From positions 1 through 64,000 of the forward strand of contig JAZNZJ010000026.1 in assembly GCA_045594885.1 (NCBI GenBank): a stretch of 64,000 nt of DNA. Reading direction: 5' to 3'. The stretch comes from Fimenecus sp045594885 (lineage in GTDB: Bacteria > Bacillota > Clostridia > Oscillospirales > Acutalibacteraceae). A program made the translations under genes and the position numbers. The notes beneath the pieces are model-generated. The model was not told the DNA's origin. It worked only from the letters and a program-made list of their open reading frames with translations, and made no database searches. Shown one piece after another: positions 9,422-17,835 of this stretch. Each line of letters starts with the position of its first letter. The stretch's first letter is position 1.

Positions 9422-9524
9422 ACACCTCATCCACCGCAAGCGGTCCCCCTTCACCTCAAGGGGAAGGCAAAATCAAGGCTTTTCCTTGAGGAGAAGCTGT
9501 CAGCGAAGCTGACTGATGAGGTGT
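9422..9524. repeat. MITE-like palindromic element with 10-bp terminal inverted repeats
   Basis: The 103-bp stretch begins ACACCTCATC and ends with its exact complement GATGAGGTGT. Inside are several small hairpins: ACCGC-AA-GCGGT, CCCCTT-CACCTC-AAGGGG, CAAGG-CTTTT-CCTTG and GTCAGC-GAA-GCTGAC. There is no coding capacity. A related fragment (GATTTTGCCTTCCCCTTGAGG) lies at 24749-24769 between smc and ftsY, so the element is dispersed. Similar short elements are common between genes in gut Clostridia; mobility by a transposase in trans is inferred, and none is encoded here. Confidence 0.7.
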
Positions 9525-9564
9525 AAAAACAATTAGACACTTTCAACTTTATGGCAAAAATAAT

Positions 9565-9584
9565 GGCGGGGTCTTTGCCCCGCC
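9565..9584. repeat. GC-rich palindrome (GGCGGGG/CCCCGCC)
   Basis: A 7-bp perfect stem with a 6-base loop, followed by CTAC. The same core occurs twice, in inverted orientation, at 56708-56779. It lies after the stop of the minus-strand phosphoesterase's neighbour, and has no run of T, so it is better read as a dispersed repeat than a terminator. Confidence 0.6.
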
Positions 9585-9601
9585 CTACTGAAAAACTTAA
9601 A

Positions 9602-10291
9602 TTATATCTTCTCTCCTGTTTCGGCATTGATTACATCTTTAAAAATTGCACGGTGAGTGCCTGAAATGTACTTATCAATATGAAGTGAGCCGAAAAACCA
9701 TTTCTTGAATTTACAGTTACCGCTGAGTTCCTCAAAATATGCATTGAGTGCGGTCACACGAAATTCTGACGTATCATTAAGATTTAAAAAATTCTTAACC
9801 TTTAAGGGTGGCTCGTGAGTGATAATCATATCAATATCATACCCTGCGACCTCAAGATTTTCAGCACCTTCTAAAAGTTCCTCTTGAGTTGGAATTTCAT
9901 CTTTTGACCAAGCATTCACATCACGGCGAATATCAATGTCGGCACTTTCGCCACCGCCCATTGTGAAAATTTTCTTGCCCTCAATCTCAAAAATCTGCCC
10001 ACGCATAAGATGATACAAATTGCCGTAAATCTTATGCACCTTACCGCCATTCCATTGACTGATTTCATAGTCATTGAGCAAATCAAAATTTTCGTGAGTA
10101 CCGTCAATAAAGCAGATATTATATTTTCTCTTGCCGAGCGAAATTAAATAATCCTGCTCAGATTTTGAATTATTCCACATAAAACCGAAATCGCCACAGA
10201 TTATAAGTGTATCTCCCTCTTTTAAATTGCGGAGTTTCCATTTTGAAAGTCTTTTTTGGTCACCGTGAGTATCCCCTGTAATATAAATCAT
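9602..10291 (-). CDS. Calcineurin-like phosphoesterase, small cytosolic type
   Basis: A 229-aa metallophosphoesterase. Motifs: TGDTHGD (about 4-10), CGDFGFMW (about 31), DGTHENFD (about 63, G-T-H-E in place of G-N-H-D) and THEPP (about 162). A late GSLH motif (about 203) takes the place of the usual G-H-x-H. The start is ATG 10291, with AAAGGAA eight bases ahead; a start further up at 10330 would only add a weak leader. The protein has no export signal. Such stand-alone proteins are often nucleotide or phosphoprotein phosphatases; the substrate cannot be told. It is transcribed divergently from the carboxypeptidase gene. Confidence 0.8.
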   Translation of the reverse strand: MIYITGDTHGDQKRLSKWKLRNLKEGDTLIICGDFGFMWNNSKSEQDYLISLGKRKYNICFIDGTHENFDLLNDYEISQWNGGKVHKIYGNLYHLMRGQIFEIEGKKIFTMGGGESADIDIRRDVNAWSKDEIPTQEELLEGAENLEVAGYDIDMIITHEPPLKVKNFLNLNDTSEFRVTALNAYFEELSGNCKFKKWFFGSLHIDKYISGTHRAIFKDVINAETGEKI

Positions 10292-10324
10292 ATAAAAAAT
10301 TCCTTTTTCTGTATTGGATATTAT

Positions 10325-10353
10325 TTGCAATTGTGATATACTTATTCTATAAC
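10325..10353 (+). promoter_or_regulatory. Promoter for the D,D-carboxypeptidase gene
   Basis: TTGCAA (10325-10330), 17-bp spacer, TATAAC (10348-10353), about 30 bp ahead of the proposed start. Confidence 0.5.
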
Positions 10354-10384
10354 TTTCTTATGCATTTTTCAAGTGGGTGATTTT

Positions 10385-11707
10385 TTGAAAAATTTTATAT
10401 CTCTTATTCTTACCTTAATGATTTTTATGGGTATGTTTACAATAAGCTCAAGTGCCGCTTTCAATTCTTTATTAGAAACTGAGGCGGATATTGTTCTGCT
10501 TGTTAATTTAGACAGTGACACTGTTATATTTGACAAAAATGCCGACAAACGCAGTGCACCCGCATCATTGACTAAAATTGTAACCTGTATGGTTGTTCTT
10601 GAGAATTGTGAAGATTTGTCAACACCCCTTACCTGCACAAGAGAGAATATTGAAGGACTTTATCTTTTAAACCCCTCAACCGCAGCCATTCAAGTTGGCG
10701 ACACACTCACAGTTGAACAGCTTCTTTACGGTCTTATGCTTCCGTCAGGTGCAGATGCCGCTAATATTCTTGCTGATTATATTGGCGGAACACGTGAAAA
10801 CTTTGTTGTAATGATGAATGATTTTGTAAAATCTTTGGGCTGTGAGAATTCTAATTTCATCAACGTTCACGGGCTTGACGGTGACGGCAGTGCATATACA
10901 ACCGCAAACGACCTTTACAAAATAACAAAATATGCACTTCAAAATTCTACCTTTAAAGAAATCGTAAGCACTACGAAATATCAAGTACCAATAAAGAGTT
11001 ACCCTTACTACAACACGAATAAAATGATGAATCCCGCATATAAAGACTATTATAGCCCCTATATTTCAGGTGTTAAAACGGGTACTACCGACCTTGCGGG
11101 TCATTGTGTCGTTTCAACTGCCTCAAAAGACGGCTACAACTATTTACTTGTTGTGATGAATGCACCACAGTATGACATCGACAACGATGGTGTCGAAGAA
11201 AACGTTGCATTCACCGACAGCAAAAAAATCTATGAATGGGCATTTGATAATATTGTGCTTACCAAGGTTACAACCACAACTGATGTTGTGACCGTTATTG
11301 ACATTGAATACAACTGGAAAGTTGACCATTTAAGACTCTTGCCCGCAAAAGAGATTTCTGCCTTTGTTCCTCTTGGCACAGAGTCAGGCAGTCTTGTAAT
11401 AAGACCCATTGAGTCTGAAACTCCAAAAGTAGTAAAAGCACCTGTTAAAAAGGGTGATGTGTTAGGCAAAGCCGAAATTCTTTATGGTGAAGACGTTGTT
11501 GCAACAGTTGACCTTGTTGCCGCAGAAGATGTTGACCGTGATTTTCTTCTTTGGGTATTCAGCGGAATTAAAACAATTTTTTCATCAACAATTTTTAAAA
11601 TTCTCTTTGCACTTTTCATTGTGCTTGTGATTATTTATATTATCCTCATTATCCGCAAAAACAGAATAAAATCCAAAAGAAAAAAGATTAAAATGATTAA
11701 AGGTTAA
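10385..11707 (+). CDS. D-alanyl-D-alanine carboxypeptidase (DacA/PBP5 family)
   Basis: A membrane-bound serine peptidase (S11) that trims the terminal D-Ala from peptidoglycan stem peptides. A signal sequence (about 1-24) is followed by the active-site S-x-x-K (ASLTKIV, about 60), then PSGADAAN in the place of the S-x-N motif (Ala instead of Asn, seen in some relatives), and VKTGTTDLAG for K-T-G (about 236). A beta-rich PBP5 C-terminal domain follows. Unlike the classic amphipathic-helix anchor, the end has a real transmembrane helix (about 404-424) and a very basic cytoplasmic tail. The likely start is TTG at 10385 (MKNFIS...) behind GGGTGA; GTG at 10373 overlaps that SD and is less likely. 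Confidence 0.85.
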   Translation: MKNFISLILTLMIFMGMFTISSSAAFNSLLETEADIVLLVNLDSDTVIFDKNADKRSAPASLTKIVTCMVVLENCEDLSTPLTCTRENIEGLYLLNPSTAAIQVGDTLTVEQLLYGLMLPSGADAANILADYIGGTRENFVVMMNDFVKSLGCENSNFINVHGLDGDGSAYTTANDLYKITKYALQNSTFKEIVSTTKYQVPIKSYPYYNTNKMMNPAYKDYYSPYISGVKTGTTDLAGHCVVSTASKDGYNYLLVVMNAPQYDIDNDGVEENVAFTDSKKIYEWAFDNIVLTKVTTTTDVVTVIDIEYNWKVDHLRLLPAKEISAFVPLGTESGSLVIRPIESETPKVVKAPVKKGDVLGKAEILYGEDVVATVDLVAAEDVDRDFLLWVFSGIKTIFSSTIFKILFALFIVLVIIYIILIIRKNRIKSKRKKIKMIKG

Positions 11708-11732
11708 AATCTATAAGTTTGGAGGAGTTTTT

Positions 11733-13322
11733 ATGGCAGCTTCAAAGGCAATTCCACGTGCACGTACACCGCAGAGTGCGGGAGTTTCTGCTAAAATTGT
11801 AAATGATTTTCTTGCAGAAGCTAAAAACAGAGATTTAGAGTACCACTCACTTATGGTTGTGAGAAATGGCAAGGTTGCAGTTGAATGGTACAACGAGCCA
11901 TATGACAAGAATACTACCCATATGGTTTATTCTGTCAGCAAATCTTTCACTTCAACCGCAATCGGATTTGCAATAAGTGAAGGGCTTATTTCTCTTGATG
12001 ATAAGCTTCTTGACTTTTTTCCCGACTATGCTCCCAAAAAGGCTGACGAAAGATTTGAAAAACTCACAATCCGCAATCTGTTGAGAATGAGTAGCGGTAA
12101 GCAACCGAGTTTTCTCTCTGACAAAGCAAAAATTGATTGGATTGAGGATTATATCAATTCACCATGGGTTTTTGAACCCGGTGAAAAATTCCTTTACATA
12201 AATGAAAATATTTTTATGCTCTCGGCAATTATCAATCGTGTAACAGGTATGTGTATGCGTGACTACCTTGAGCCCCGTCTTTTTGAGCCATTGGGTATTG
12301 ATTATCCCGTATGGGAAACTGACCGTAATGGTATTGAAGCAGGCGGTTGGGGTCTTTACATAAAAACCGAGGACTTGGCAAAATTTATGCTCTGCTATCT
12401 TAAGGGCGGTAAATATAAGGGCAAACAGATTATTCCTGCCGAATGGGTAAAAGAGGCAACAAGTGTTCAGATTGATAACTCATATAACCGACCCGGCACT
12501 GATTCGTCAGTGGGCTATGGCTATTGCTTCTGGATGAACAAAATGGGCGGTTGCCGTGCCGACGGAATGTTTTCACAATTCGGCATCACTTTCCCCGAAT
12601 ACAATGCGGTAGTGGTATGTACTGCTTCAATCCCCGTTGAGCAGGACGGTCTTGACTGCATTTGGGATTTCTTCCCCAAGGCATTTCTTGAAATCGAGGA
12701 CGAAGCAAAATTTGAAACAGAGCCCGCAACCCCACCTGCATTCAGTGAACACCCCGCACGTGAGGACGAAATCAACAACAGATATATTAAATTCCGCAAA
12801 AAGATTTTACTTGATTTAGTGGGATTTCCGGTAAGTGTACTGCCCATGGCAATTACTTATATGATGTCTGACAAAGCGGGTAATATTGATATGGTCAAAT
12901 TCGATTTTGACGGTGAAGAATGCACATTCAAATGGAGTGAGGGCGACGAAACCAATAAAATCCCGTTGGGCATGGACGGTCATTACAGATATTCCACAAT
13001 GACTCTCGGTAAAACAGAATTTAAAGTGTGTGCAAATGCTACATGGCTTGATGACAACAATCTTCTTGTTTCAATAAGACCTATTCAAACCGTGGGCAAG
13101 AGAAATCTTTTATTTAATTTCTTACCCAAGGATAAAGTTACAATGATGCCTTCAAGCACACCTTATGTGGGCGATATTTTGTCATCATTGGGCGGTTTCT
13201 TTGACCAGATAATCCCGATTAAGCCTTTGTGCGAAGCTTTCAAGAAATTCTTACAATTGCTTCCCCCACTTGTTGAGCCCAAGCATTACGGAAAATTTAT
13301 TGAGGGCAGAAAAGATAAATGA
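11733..13322 (+). CDS. Beta-lactamase-fold serine hydrolase (class C / esterase group)
   Basis: A 529-aa protein of the Pfam beta-lactamase (class C-like) group. The S-x-x-K is SVSK (about residue 70) and Y-x-N is YINEN (about 153). The third motif (H/K-x-G) is not clear. The N-terminal 310 residues form the hydrolase domain and the last 200 an extra domain of unknown role. No signal peptide is seen, which favours a cytoplasmic or membrane-associated esterase or D-aminopeptidase-like enzyme rather than a resistance beta-lactamase. The ATG has GGAGGAG ahead. It lies 25 bp after the carboxypeptidase gene and overlaps the DUF2809 gene by four bases (ATGA), so all three are probably one transcript. 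Confidence 0.8.
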   Translation: MAASKAIPRARTPQSAGVSAKIVNDFLAEAKNRDLEYHSLMVVRNGKVAVEWYNEPYDKNTTHMVYSVSKSFTSTAIGFAISEGLISLDDKLLDFFPDYAPKKADERFEKLTIRNLLRMSSGKQPSFLSDKAKIDWIEDYINSPWVFEPGEKFLYINENIFMLSAIINRVTGMCMRDYLEPRLFEPLGIDYPVWETDRNGIEAGGWGLYIKTEDLAKFMLCYLKGGKYKGKQIIPAEWVKEATSVQIDNSYNRPGTDSSVGYGYCFWMNKMGGCRADGMFSQFGITFPEYNAVVVCTASIPVEQDGLDCIWDFFPKAFLEIEDEAKFETEPATPPAFSEHPAREDEINNRYIKFRKKILLDLVGFPVSVLPMAITYMMSDKAGNIDMVKFDFDGEECTFKWSEGDETNKIPLGMDGHYRYSTMTLGKTEFKVCANATWLDDNNLLVSIRPIQTVGKRNLLFNFLPKDKVTMMPSSTPYVGDILSSLGGFFDQIIPIKPLCEAFKKFLQLLPPLVEPKHYGKFIEGRKDK

Positions 13323-13711
13323 TGAATACCGAAAAAAGAAAACTGCGTATATGGTACGCAATTGCTTTTATTGTCATTTTCGCAATAGAAGTTTTAATTG
13401 CCCTGTTTGTACGTGACAGCTTCATAAGACCATATGGTGGGGATATTCTTGTAACGATTTTAATTTGTTGTTTTGCAAGAATTTTCTTCCCTCAAAAAAT
13501 AAAATCTTTACCCCTTTTGGTTTTTCTGTTTGCTTTGGCAGTAGAAATCGGGCAATATTTCGATTTTGTCACTCTGTTAGGTCTTGGCGAAAGCAGATTT
13601 TTCCGCATTCTTCTTGGCACATCGTTTTCGGTTTTTGATATACTGTGCTATGGTGTAGGATGTTTAATATTCTATGTGTGCGAAAAAATGATTTTGAAAA
13701 AATTATTATAA
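13319..13711 (+). CDS. DUF2809 family membrane protein
   Basis: A 130-aa protein with four predicted transmembrane helices. The sequence pattern (RDSFIRPYGGDILV, then VEIGQYFD and a G-x-x-F-x-x-x-D-x-x-x-Y-x-x-G end) is that of the DUF2809 family of small integral membrane proteins, whose function is unknown. The start overlaps the preceding stop (ATGA); a second ATG follows directly. It belongs to the carboxypeptidase/serine hydrolase operon. Confidence 0.75.
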   Translation: MMNTEKRKLRIWYAIAFIVIFAIEVLIALFVRDSFIRPYGGDILVTILICCFARIFFPQKIKSLPLLVFLFALAVEIGQYFDFVTLLGLGESRFFRILLGTSFSVFDILCYGVGCLIFYVCEKMILKKLL

Positions 13712-13733
13712 ACAGAATTATGGAAGGACTATT

Positions 13734-14075
13734 ATGAAAGAACGCAAATATCCTTTAAGCCTTTTTATAACCGGTGTATTAACAAATATGGTTTTTCACT
13801 TTTTCTGGCTTTTTATCCCCTGTGTAATTGTTTTTGTTTTAAGTTTTTTCTTCAAGTCATTAAGCTCTGTTGGATTGCTCATTTTAGCCATTGACCTTAT
13901 TTTATCTCTTATAGAGCAATTAAAAATACGAAAAGCATTTTTAACAGATAGTGATAATCCTGATTTCAAATCCTTCCAAGATGCTCTTTCAAAAGATGGC
14001 GATTGGACGAAGAATATCAAAGATTTTGTTGAAAGTAAAATTGAAGAAAACACCGAAAATGAAGATGATGAATAA
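13734..14075 (+). CDS. Small membrane protein of unknown function
   Basis: A 113-aa protein with two hydrophobic helices (about 8-34 and 42-60), then an acidic cytoplasmic tail ending in a Glu/Asp run. ATG 13734 has GGAAGG nine bases ahead. It is the last gene before a terminator and 22 bp after the DUF2809 gene. I do not recognise a family. Confidence 0.65.
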   Translation: MKERKYPLSLFITGVLTNMVFHFFWLFIPCVIVFVLSFFFKSLSSVGLLILAIDLILSLIEQLKIRKAFLTDSDNPDFKSFQDALSKDGDWTKNIKDFVESKIEENTENEDDE

Positions 14076-14080
14076 AAACA

Positions 14081-14101
14081 ACCCCGACATTTTGTCGGGG
14101 T
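14081..14101. terminator. Bidirectional intrinsic terminator
   Basis: ACCCCGACA/TGTCGGGGT stem of nine pairs with a 3-base loop. T-rich sequence follows on both strands, so it can serve the plus-strand membrane protein gene and the minus-strand flavin-protein gene ending at 14135. Confidence 0.85.
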
Positions 14102-14104
14102 TAA

Positions 14105-14137
14105 ATTTTGCACTTTGCACTTTGCATTTTGCACTTA
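14105..14137. repeat. Short TTTGCAC tandem repeat
   Basis: Four imperfect copies of the heptamer TTTGCAC (one reads TTTGCAT) between the terminator and the next gene. No function is evident. Confidence 0.5.
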
Positions 14138-14623
14138 CTTTTTAGGTCCTGGTCTGTGCTTTGCGGTGTATTCAATGGTATTAATTTTAATCACCGTTAC
14201 AATTGTGGTCATTTTATCTTCAAAGGTAAAGTCCTTACCCGTCTGGGTTTTCATAAGGGCGGATAATGCGAATTTCTTTTCTTCTGTGTCTTCAACAATT
14301 TCAGCAATTCCCCTGCCCATAACAGAGGCATAAGTAATACCATATTTACAAGCAACATCACCCTCAAAGGGCACTACATCACAATCCATTTCAAAGAAAA
14401 CCTTGGGATTTTTACGGATTAGGTCAAGCTTTCTGCCACGGTTTGCACCGTGAAGATAAATTGTAAGCTTTCCGTCTTCCATTGTGTAGCCATAATTCAT
14501 CGGTACAACATAGGGCTCGTCACCGTCAACTAAGCCTAAATGCAGAACCTTTGATTTATCAAGAATTTTTATAATTTCTTGAAGGTCAGTTACCTGACGT
14601 TCACGTCTTGTCATTCCGTTCAT
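14135..14623 (-). CDS. Pyridoxamine 5'-phosphate oxidase-like flavoprotein (NimA-type)
   Basis: A 162-aa split-barrel FMN protein. The opening MTRRERQVTD, then LGLVDGDEPYVVPMNYGY (about 29-46) and LHGANRGRKLDLIRKNP (about 58-74) is the pattern of the group that includes the nitroimidazole-resistance protein NimA. These proteins bind FMN or other cofactors, and chromosomal members in anaerobes are mostly of unknown physiological role, so resistance is not implied. The gene is the last of a minus-strand run beginning with the cyclase-family gene at 17763. Confidence 0.8.
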   Translation of the reverse strand: MNGMTRRERQVTDLQEIIKILDKSKVLHLGLVDGDEPYVVPMNYGYTMEDGKLTIYLHGANRGRKLDLIRKNPKVFFEMDCDVVPFEGDVACKYGITYASVMGRGIAEIVEDTEEKKFALSALMKTQTGKDFTFEDKMTTIVTVIKINTIEYTAKHRPGPKK

Positions 14624-14638
14624 AGTATAACCTCTCCC

Positions 14639-15985
14639 TTATTTCTTAATTATTAATGCAACAGATTCTGTATGTGATGTTCGAGGGAACATATCGACCG
14701 GTGTCACCTCTTTAGTTTCGTAGCCCAATTCTTTAAGAATTGCACAATCTCGAGCCTGAGTTGAAACATCACAAGAAACATAAACGATTTTCTTTGGATT
14801 CATTTCTGCCACATATTCTAAGACCTCTCTGTCGCAGCCTTTTCGTGGCGGGTCAAGAATTACTGCATCGGGCTCGATGTTCTGTTCTTTAAGGATTTTT
14901 ACTGCATCCTTTGCGTCACCGCAGTAAAATTCACAATTTTCAATATTATTGTTTTTTGCATTAACCTTTGCATCTTCTATCGCTTCGGGGATAATCTCAA
15001 CTCCGATTACCTTTTTAACAGCCTTTGCCATTGAAAGACCGATTGTACCCGCACCACAATAAAGGTCAAGGATTGTTTCGTCCCCTTTTGCCCCCACATA
15101 GTCCAATGCTTTTTTGTAAAGCAACTGGGCACAATCGTGATTTACTTGATAAAACGAAAGTGGTGAAAGTCTAATTTTCACTCCGCAAAGCACATCTTCA
15201 ATATAATCACTACCCCAAAGGGTTTGACATTCAAGCCCTAAAATCACATTGGTTTTTTCGGTGTTTTTATTGATTGAAACACTTTTAAGACCCTTAATTT
15301 TCAATAAATCATCAACTAATTCCTGTGCTTTTGGAATTTCTTCACCATTGATAACAAGGCACACCATAATCTGTCCGGTTACAAAGGCTTTTCTTATGTA
15401 GATATGGCGAATAAGCCCTGTATGATTAACAGAGTCATAAGCCGAAATGCCAAATTCAGTCATCCAGCTTTTCACGATTTCAACTATATCCGCAAATTCT
15501 TCGGGTTGTAAGATGCAGTCTGAAGAATTTATTATTCTATGACTCTTTTGAGCATAAAAGCCCGCAACAACACCTTTGTCAAAGCCTACCGGATACTGTG
15601 CTTTGTTTCTGTATCTTTCGGTTTCACAAGTAACAATGTCATTCACCGTCACATCTATGTGGGCAAGTCGCTGAAATGCATCAACCACTTTTTGCTTTTT
15701 GAGTTGCTTTTCTGCCTCATAAGAAATGTGACGATATGCACAACCACCGCAAGAACGAAAATGTGGGCAGTCAACAGCTATTCTGTCATCTGATTTCTTC
15801 AAAATCTGCTTGATTATGCCGATTGCATAGGTTTTTTTCGCCTTGATAATATGGGCAATAATCGTGTCACCCTTAGCTGCACCTGAAACAAATACAGCTT
15901 GACCATTATAATGCCCGACACCGTTACCTTCGGTGGTATAGCCCTCAATATTCAATTGTCTGTCCTGATTTTTTTGAAGTGACAT
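14639..15985 (-). CDS. rlmD: 23S rRNA (uracil-5-)-methyltransferase RlmD/RlmCD type
   Basis: A SAM-dependent m5U methyltransferase of the RumA group that modifies U1939 (and in Gram-positives often U747) of 23S rRNA. The 448-aa protein begins with a TRAM RNA-binding domain (about 10-65), then the iron-sulfur cluster cysteines (CPHFRSCGGC, about 77-86), the SAM-binding LDLYCGAGTIGLS (about 305) and the catalytic block with DPPRKGCD and YVSCDVSTQARD (about 375-400). All key residues are visible. It lies 12 bp after the chromate transporter gene. Confidence 0.92.
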   Translation of the reverse strand: MSLQKNQDRQLNIEGYTTEGNGVGHYNGQAVFVSGAAKGDTIIAHIIKAKKTYAIGIIKQILKKSDDRIAVDCPHFRSCGGCAYRHISYEAEKQLKKQKVVDAFQRLAHIDVTVNDIVTCETERYRNKAQYPVGFDKGVVAGFYAQKSHRIINSSDCILQPEEFADIVEIVKSWMTEFGISAYDSVNHTGLIRHIYIRKAFVTGQIMVCLVINGEEIPKAQELVDDLLKIKGLKSVSINKNTEKTNVILGLECQTLWGSDYIEDVLCGVKIRLSPLSFYQVNHDCAQLLYKKALDYVGAKGDETILDLYCGAGTIGLSMAKAVKKVIGVEIIPEAIEDAKVNAKNNNIENCEFYCGDAKDAVKILKEQNIEPDAVILDPPRKGCDREVLEYVAEMNPKKIVYVSCDVSTQARDCAILKELGYETKEVTPVDMFPRTSHTESVALIIKK

Positions 15986-15997
15986 ACTAACTAATCC

Positions 15998-16567
15998 TTA
16001 TAATTTTAATAAAATTCCTGCTACTGCACCAAGTGCCAACCAAAATGCAGGATGTAATTTTTTAAGTTTTTTGATAAACATAAGTGCAAAAACCACAACG
16101 GATATTGCAATTACGGGAATTACAAACTCACCGTTAACATAGAAAATCGGCTTAATAATTCCAAAAACTGCAAATAAAACCAATGCGGTGACAACGGGTC
16201 GAATACCCGAAAATGCACCCTTTACATATTCGTTTTCTTTAAAGGCTTTTAAAAAGCCCGCAATAAGCACAATTACAATAACCGACGGAGTTACAAGACC
16301 TAATGTCGCTGTCATTCCACCTAAAATTCCACCAACGATACCGAATTCAGTTAAGCCCGCATTATAGCCCGCATAGGTTGCCATATTTACACCAATTGGA
16401 CCTGGGGTGCTCTCTGCAATAGCGACCATAACGCCCAACTGTTCAGGATTAAACCAACCATAATCACTACGTGCCAAATCTTGCAAGAATGGAATTGTGG
16501 CAGGTCCGCCGCCTACGGCAAAAAGTCCGATTTTGAAAAATTCAATAAACAAATACAAGAAGGTCAT
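15998..16567 (-). CDS. Chromate transporter, half-size subunit (second of pair)
   Basis: A 189-aa CHR-family membrane protein with about six helices. The opening FFKIGLFAVGGGPATIPFL and the PGPIGVNMATYAGY motif (about 54-67) match the CHR domain, where full-size ChrA carries two such domains. Half-size proteins usually occur as adjacent pairs and probably form heterodimers. Its ATG overlaps the stop of the first half gene by four bases (ATGA), which supports joint expression. Transport of chromate or another oxyanion is family knowledge, and the physiological substrate in gut bacteria is uncertain. Confidence 0.88.
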   Translation of the reverse strand: MTFLYLFIEFFKIGLFAVGGGPATIPFLQDLARSDYGWFNPEQLGVMVAIAESTPGPIGVNMATYAGYNAGLTEFGIVGGILGGMTATLGLVTPSVIVIVLIAGFLKAFKENEYVKGAFSGIRPVVTALVLFAVFGIIKPIFYVNGEFVIPVIAISVVVFALMFIKKLKKLHPAFWLALGAVAGILLKL

Positions 16568-17112
16568 TTTGCCTTTACCCCCTTGATTTTATTGTAAATA
16601 ATACCCACAACACCGCCAAAAACAACTAACAGAATCGGTGTTACATCAAACACAAAACAAGCTACAAGACCAATTATGAAAAGCACCACTGACATCACAT
16701 TCACAAGACTTTTTTTCGCAAGTGTAATTACCGTATGCGAAAGCAGAGCACACACAATTGCATTTATGCCCGTAAGTGCAGATGCTACAATAGGATAATC
16801 CATAAACGACTGCAAAACAGATGCAATAATTGTTATGATTATTATTGATGGTGTAACCATACCAAGAGTTGAGAAAATTCCGCCTATTACACCCGCCTGA
16901 TAATAACCGATAAAGGTTGCCGTGTTAACCGCAATAATGCCGGGGGTACATTGACCAACTGCATAATAGTCAAGTAATTCCTCTTCAGTTGTCCATTTTT
17001 TATTTTCAACAATTTCTCTTGTAAGAAGCGGAAGCATTGTAAGACCGCCGCCAAAAGTTATTCCGCCTATTTTCGCAAAAGTCAGAAAAAGGCTTAGTAA
17101 TTTTTTAACCAT
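16564..17112 (-). CDS. Chromate transporter, half-size subunit (first of pair)
   Basis: A 182-aa CHR-domain protein, partner of the gene directly downstream. The CHR motifs are FAKIGGITFGGGLTMLPLL (about 12-30) and CTPGIIAVNTATFIGY (about 54-69), followed by about five hydrophobic helices. The two halves differ enough to suggest an old duplication and a heteromeric pump. It follows the cyclase-family gene by 42 bp. Confidence 0.88.
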   Translation of the reverse strand: MVKKLLSLFLTFAKIGGITFGGGLTMLPLLTREIVENKKWTTEEELLDYYAVGQCTPGIIAVNTATFIGYYQAGVIGGIFSTLGMVTPSIIIITIIASVLQSFMDYPIVASALTGINAIVCALLSHTVITLAKKSLVNVMSVVLFIIGLVACFVFDVTPILLVVFGGVVGIIYNKIKGVKAK

Positions 17113-17154
17113 TTATATTTTCTCTCCAAAAATACATTTTAGATGATTTTTAAC

Positions 17155-17763
17155 TTATTTCTGGTCGCCACTCCAAAATATGAAATCTGATACCAACAAA
17201 GCTCTCACGGGAGCTGCCTCCGCACCACTTATTTTTATTGGTGCTGCCGAAAGAAAGTAATCACCTGACTCCACATTTTCTAAATCAAGATTTTCAAGAA
17301 GTGCAATATTGTCAACCATAAACATTCGGTGTGTTCTTCCGTCACTACCTTCGGGTTCAACGGTCATACCATCAGTACCCACGAGAACATACCCCATATG
17401 TGAAAGCTCAGATGCGGCAGATTCGTGAAAAACCGCCTTGCCGTTACTCTTAACGAGAATTCTTTTTGCGTTTCTCGGGAAATATTCTTCAACAAATGCA
17501 CCTGTAATCATTTCTTCTGCAACTTCAACAACAACACAAGGACCTAAAAACACCTCAGGGTCAAAGGTTGTAATGTCATTACCATTGGGTAAAAAATGCA
17601 ATGGTGCGTCCATATGAGTACCATTATGAAGACACATATTAATTGTGTTAAGATTATAAGGGCACTCACCATCAATAGTTTTTACAGTTTTGATGCTTGG
17701 AGTCGGGTCACCGGGAAAGACCGCACAAGTCATAACATCTTTCGATATGTCAATTATTTTCAT
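17155..17763 (-). CDS. Cyclase-family metal hydrolase (kynurenine formamidase-like)
   Basis: A 202-aa protein of the cyclase/KynB group. The metal-binding signature H-x-G-T-H-x-D is present as HNGTHMDAPLHF (about residues 47-58), and a GDPTP turn lies near the start (about 18). These enzymes hydrolyse amide or ester bonds in formylated or lactonised small molecules. No tryptophan catabolism genes are nearby, so the true substrate is unknown. It heads the run of genes down to 14135, and a weak promoter lies at 17792-17820. Confidence 0.82.
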   Translation of the reverse strand: MKIIDISKDVMTCAVFPGDPTPSIKTVKTIDGECPYNLNTINMCLHNGTHMDAPLHFLPNGNDITTFDPEVFLGPCVVVEVAEEMITGAFVEEYFPRNAKRILVKSNGKAVFHESAASELSHMGYVLVGTDGMTVEPEGSDGRTHRMFMVDNIALLENLDLENVESGDYFLSAAPIKISGAEAAPVRALLVSDFIFWSGDQK

Positions 17764-17791
17764 TCTCTCACCCCGAAAGTTTTATCAATTT

Positions 17792-17820
17792 ATTCTATCA
17801 TACATTAACGGCAGGAGCAA
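17792..17820 (-). promoter_or_regulatory. Possible promoter ahead of the cyclase-family gene
   Basis: TTGCTC (17820-17815), 17-bp spacer, TAGAAT (17797-17792). The -35 lies in a degenerate GC-rich repeat remnant (GGCAGGAGCAATCCCCCGCCCC, 17810-17831), so the match could be chance. Confidence 0.35.
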
Positions 17821-17835
17821 TCCCCCGCCCCATAA

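Larger units (their letters stand above)
9296..9601. other. Repeat-rich intergenic region without genes
   Basis: Between the murE-like promoter and the phosphoesterase no gene is seen. The stretch holds a truncated GGCGGGCTA-type piece (about 9307-9316), the 22-bp sequence CTCTCAACAAATTGGG plus GGTTGT at 9384-9405 that recurs at 56660, the MITE-like element at 9422-9524 and a GC-rich palindrome at 9565-9584. Confidence 0.75.

Noticed and set aside
11733..13322. Beta-lactam resistance by a class C beta-lactamase
   Set aside because: There is no signal peptide, the protein has a 200-residue extra domain and the third active-site motif is unclear; esterase or peptidase-like hydrolases share this fold.
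14135..14623. Nitroimidazole resistance gene
   Set aside because: The similarity is to a broad flavoprotein group; chromosomal members are common and no resistance can be inferred.
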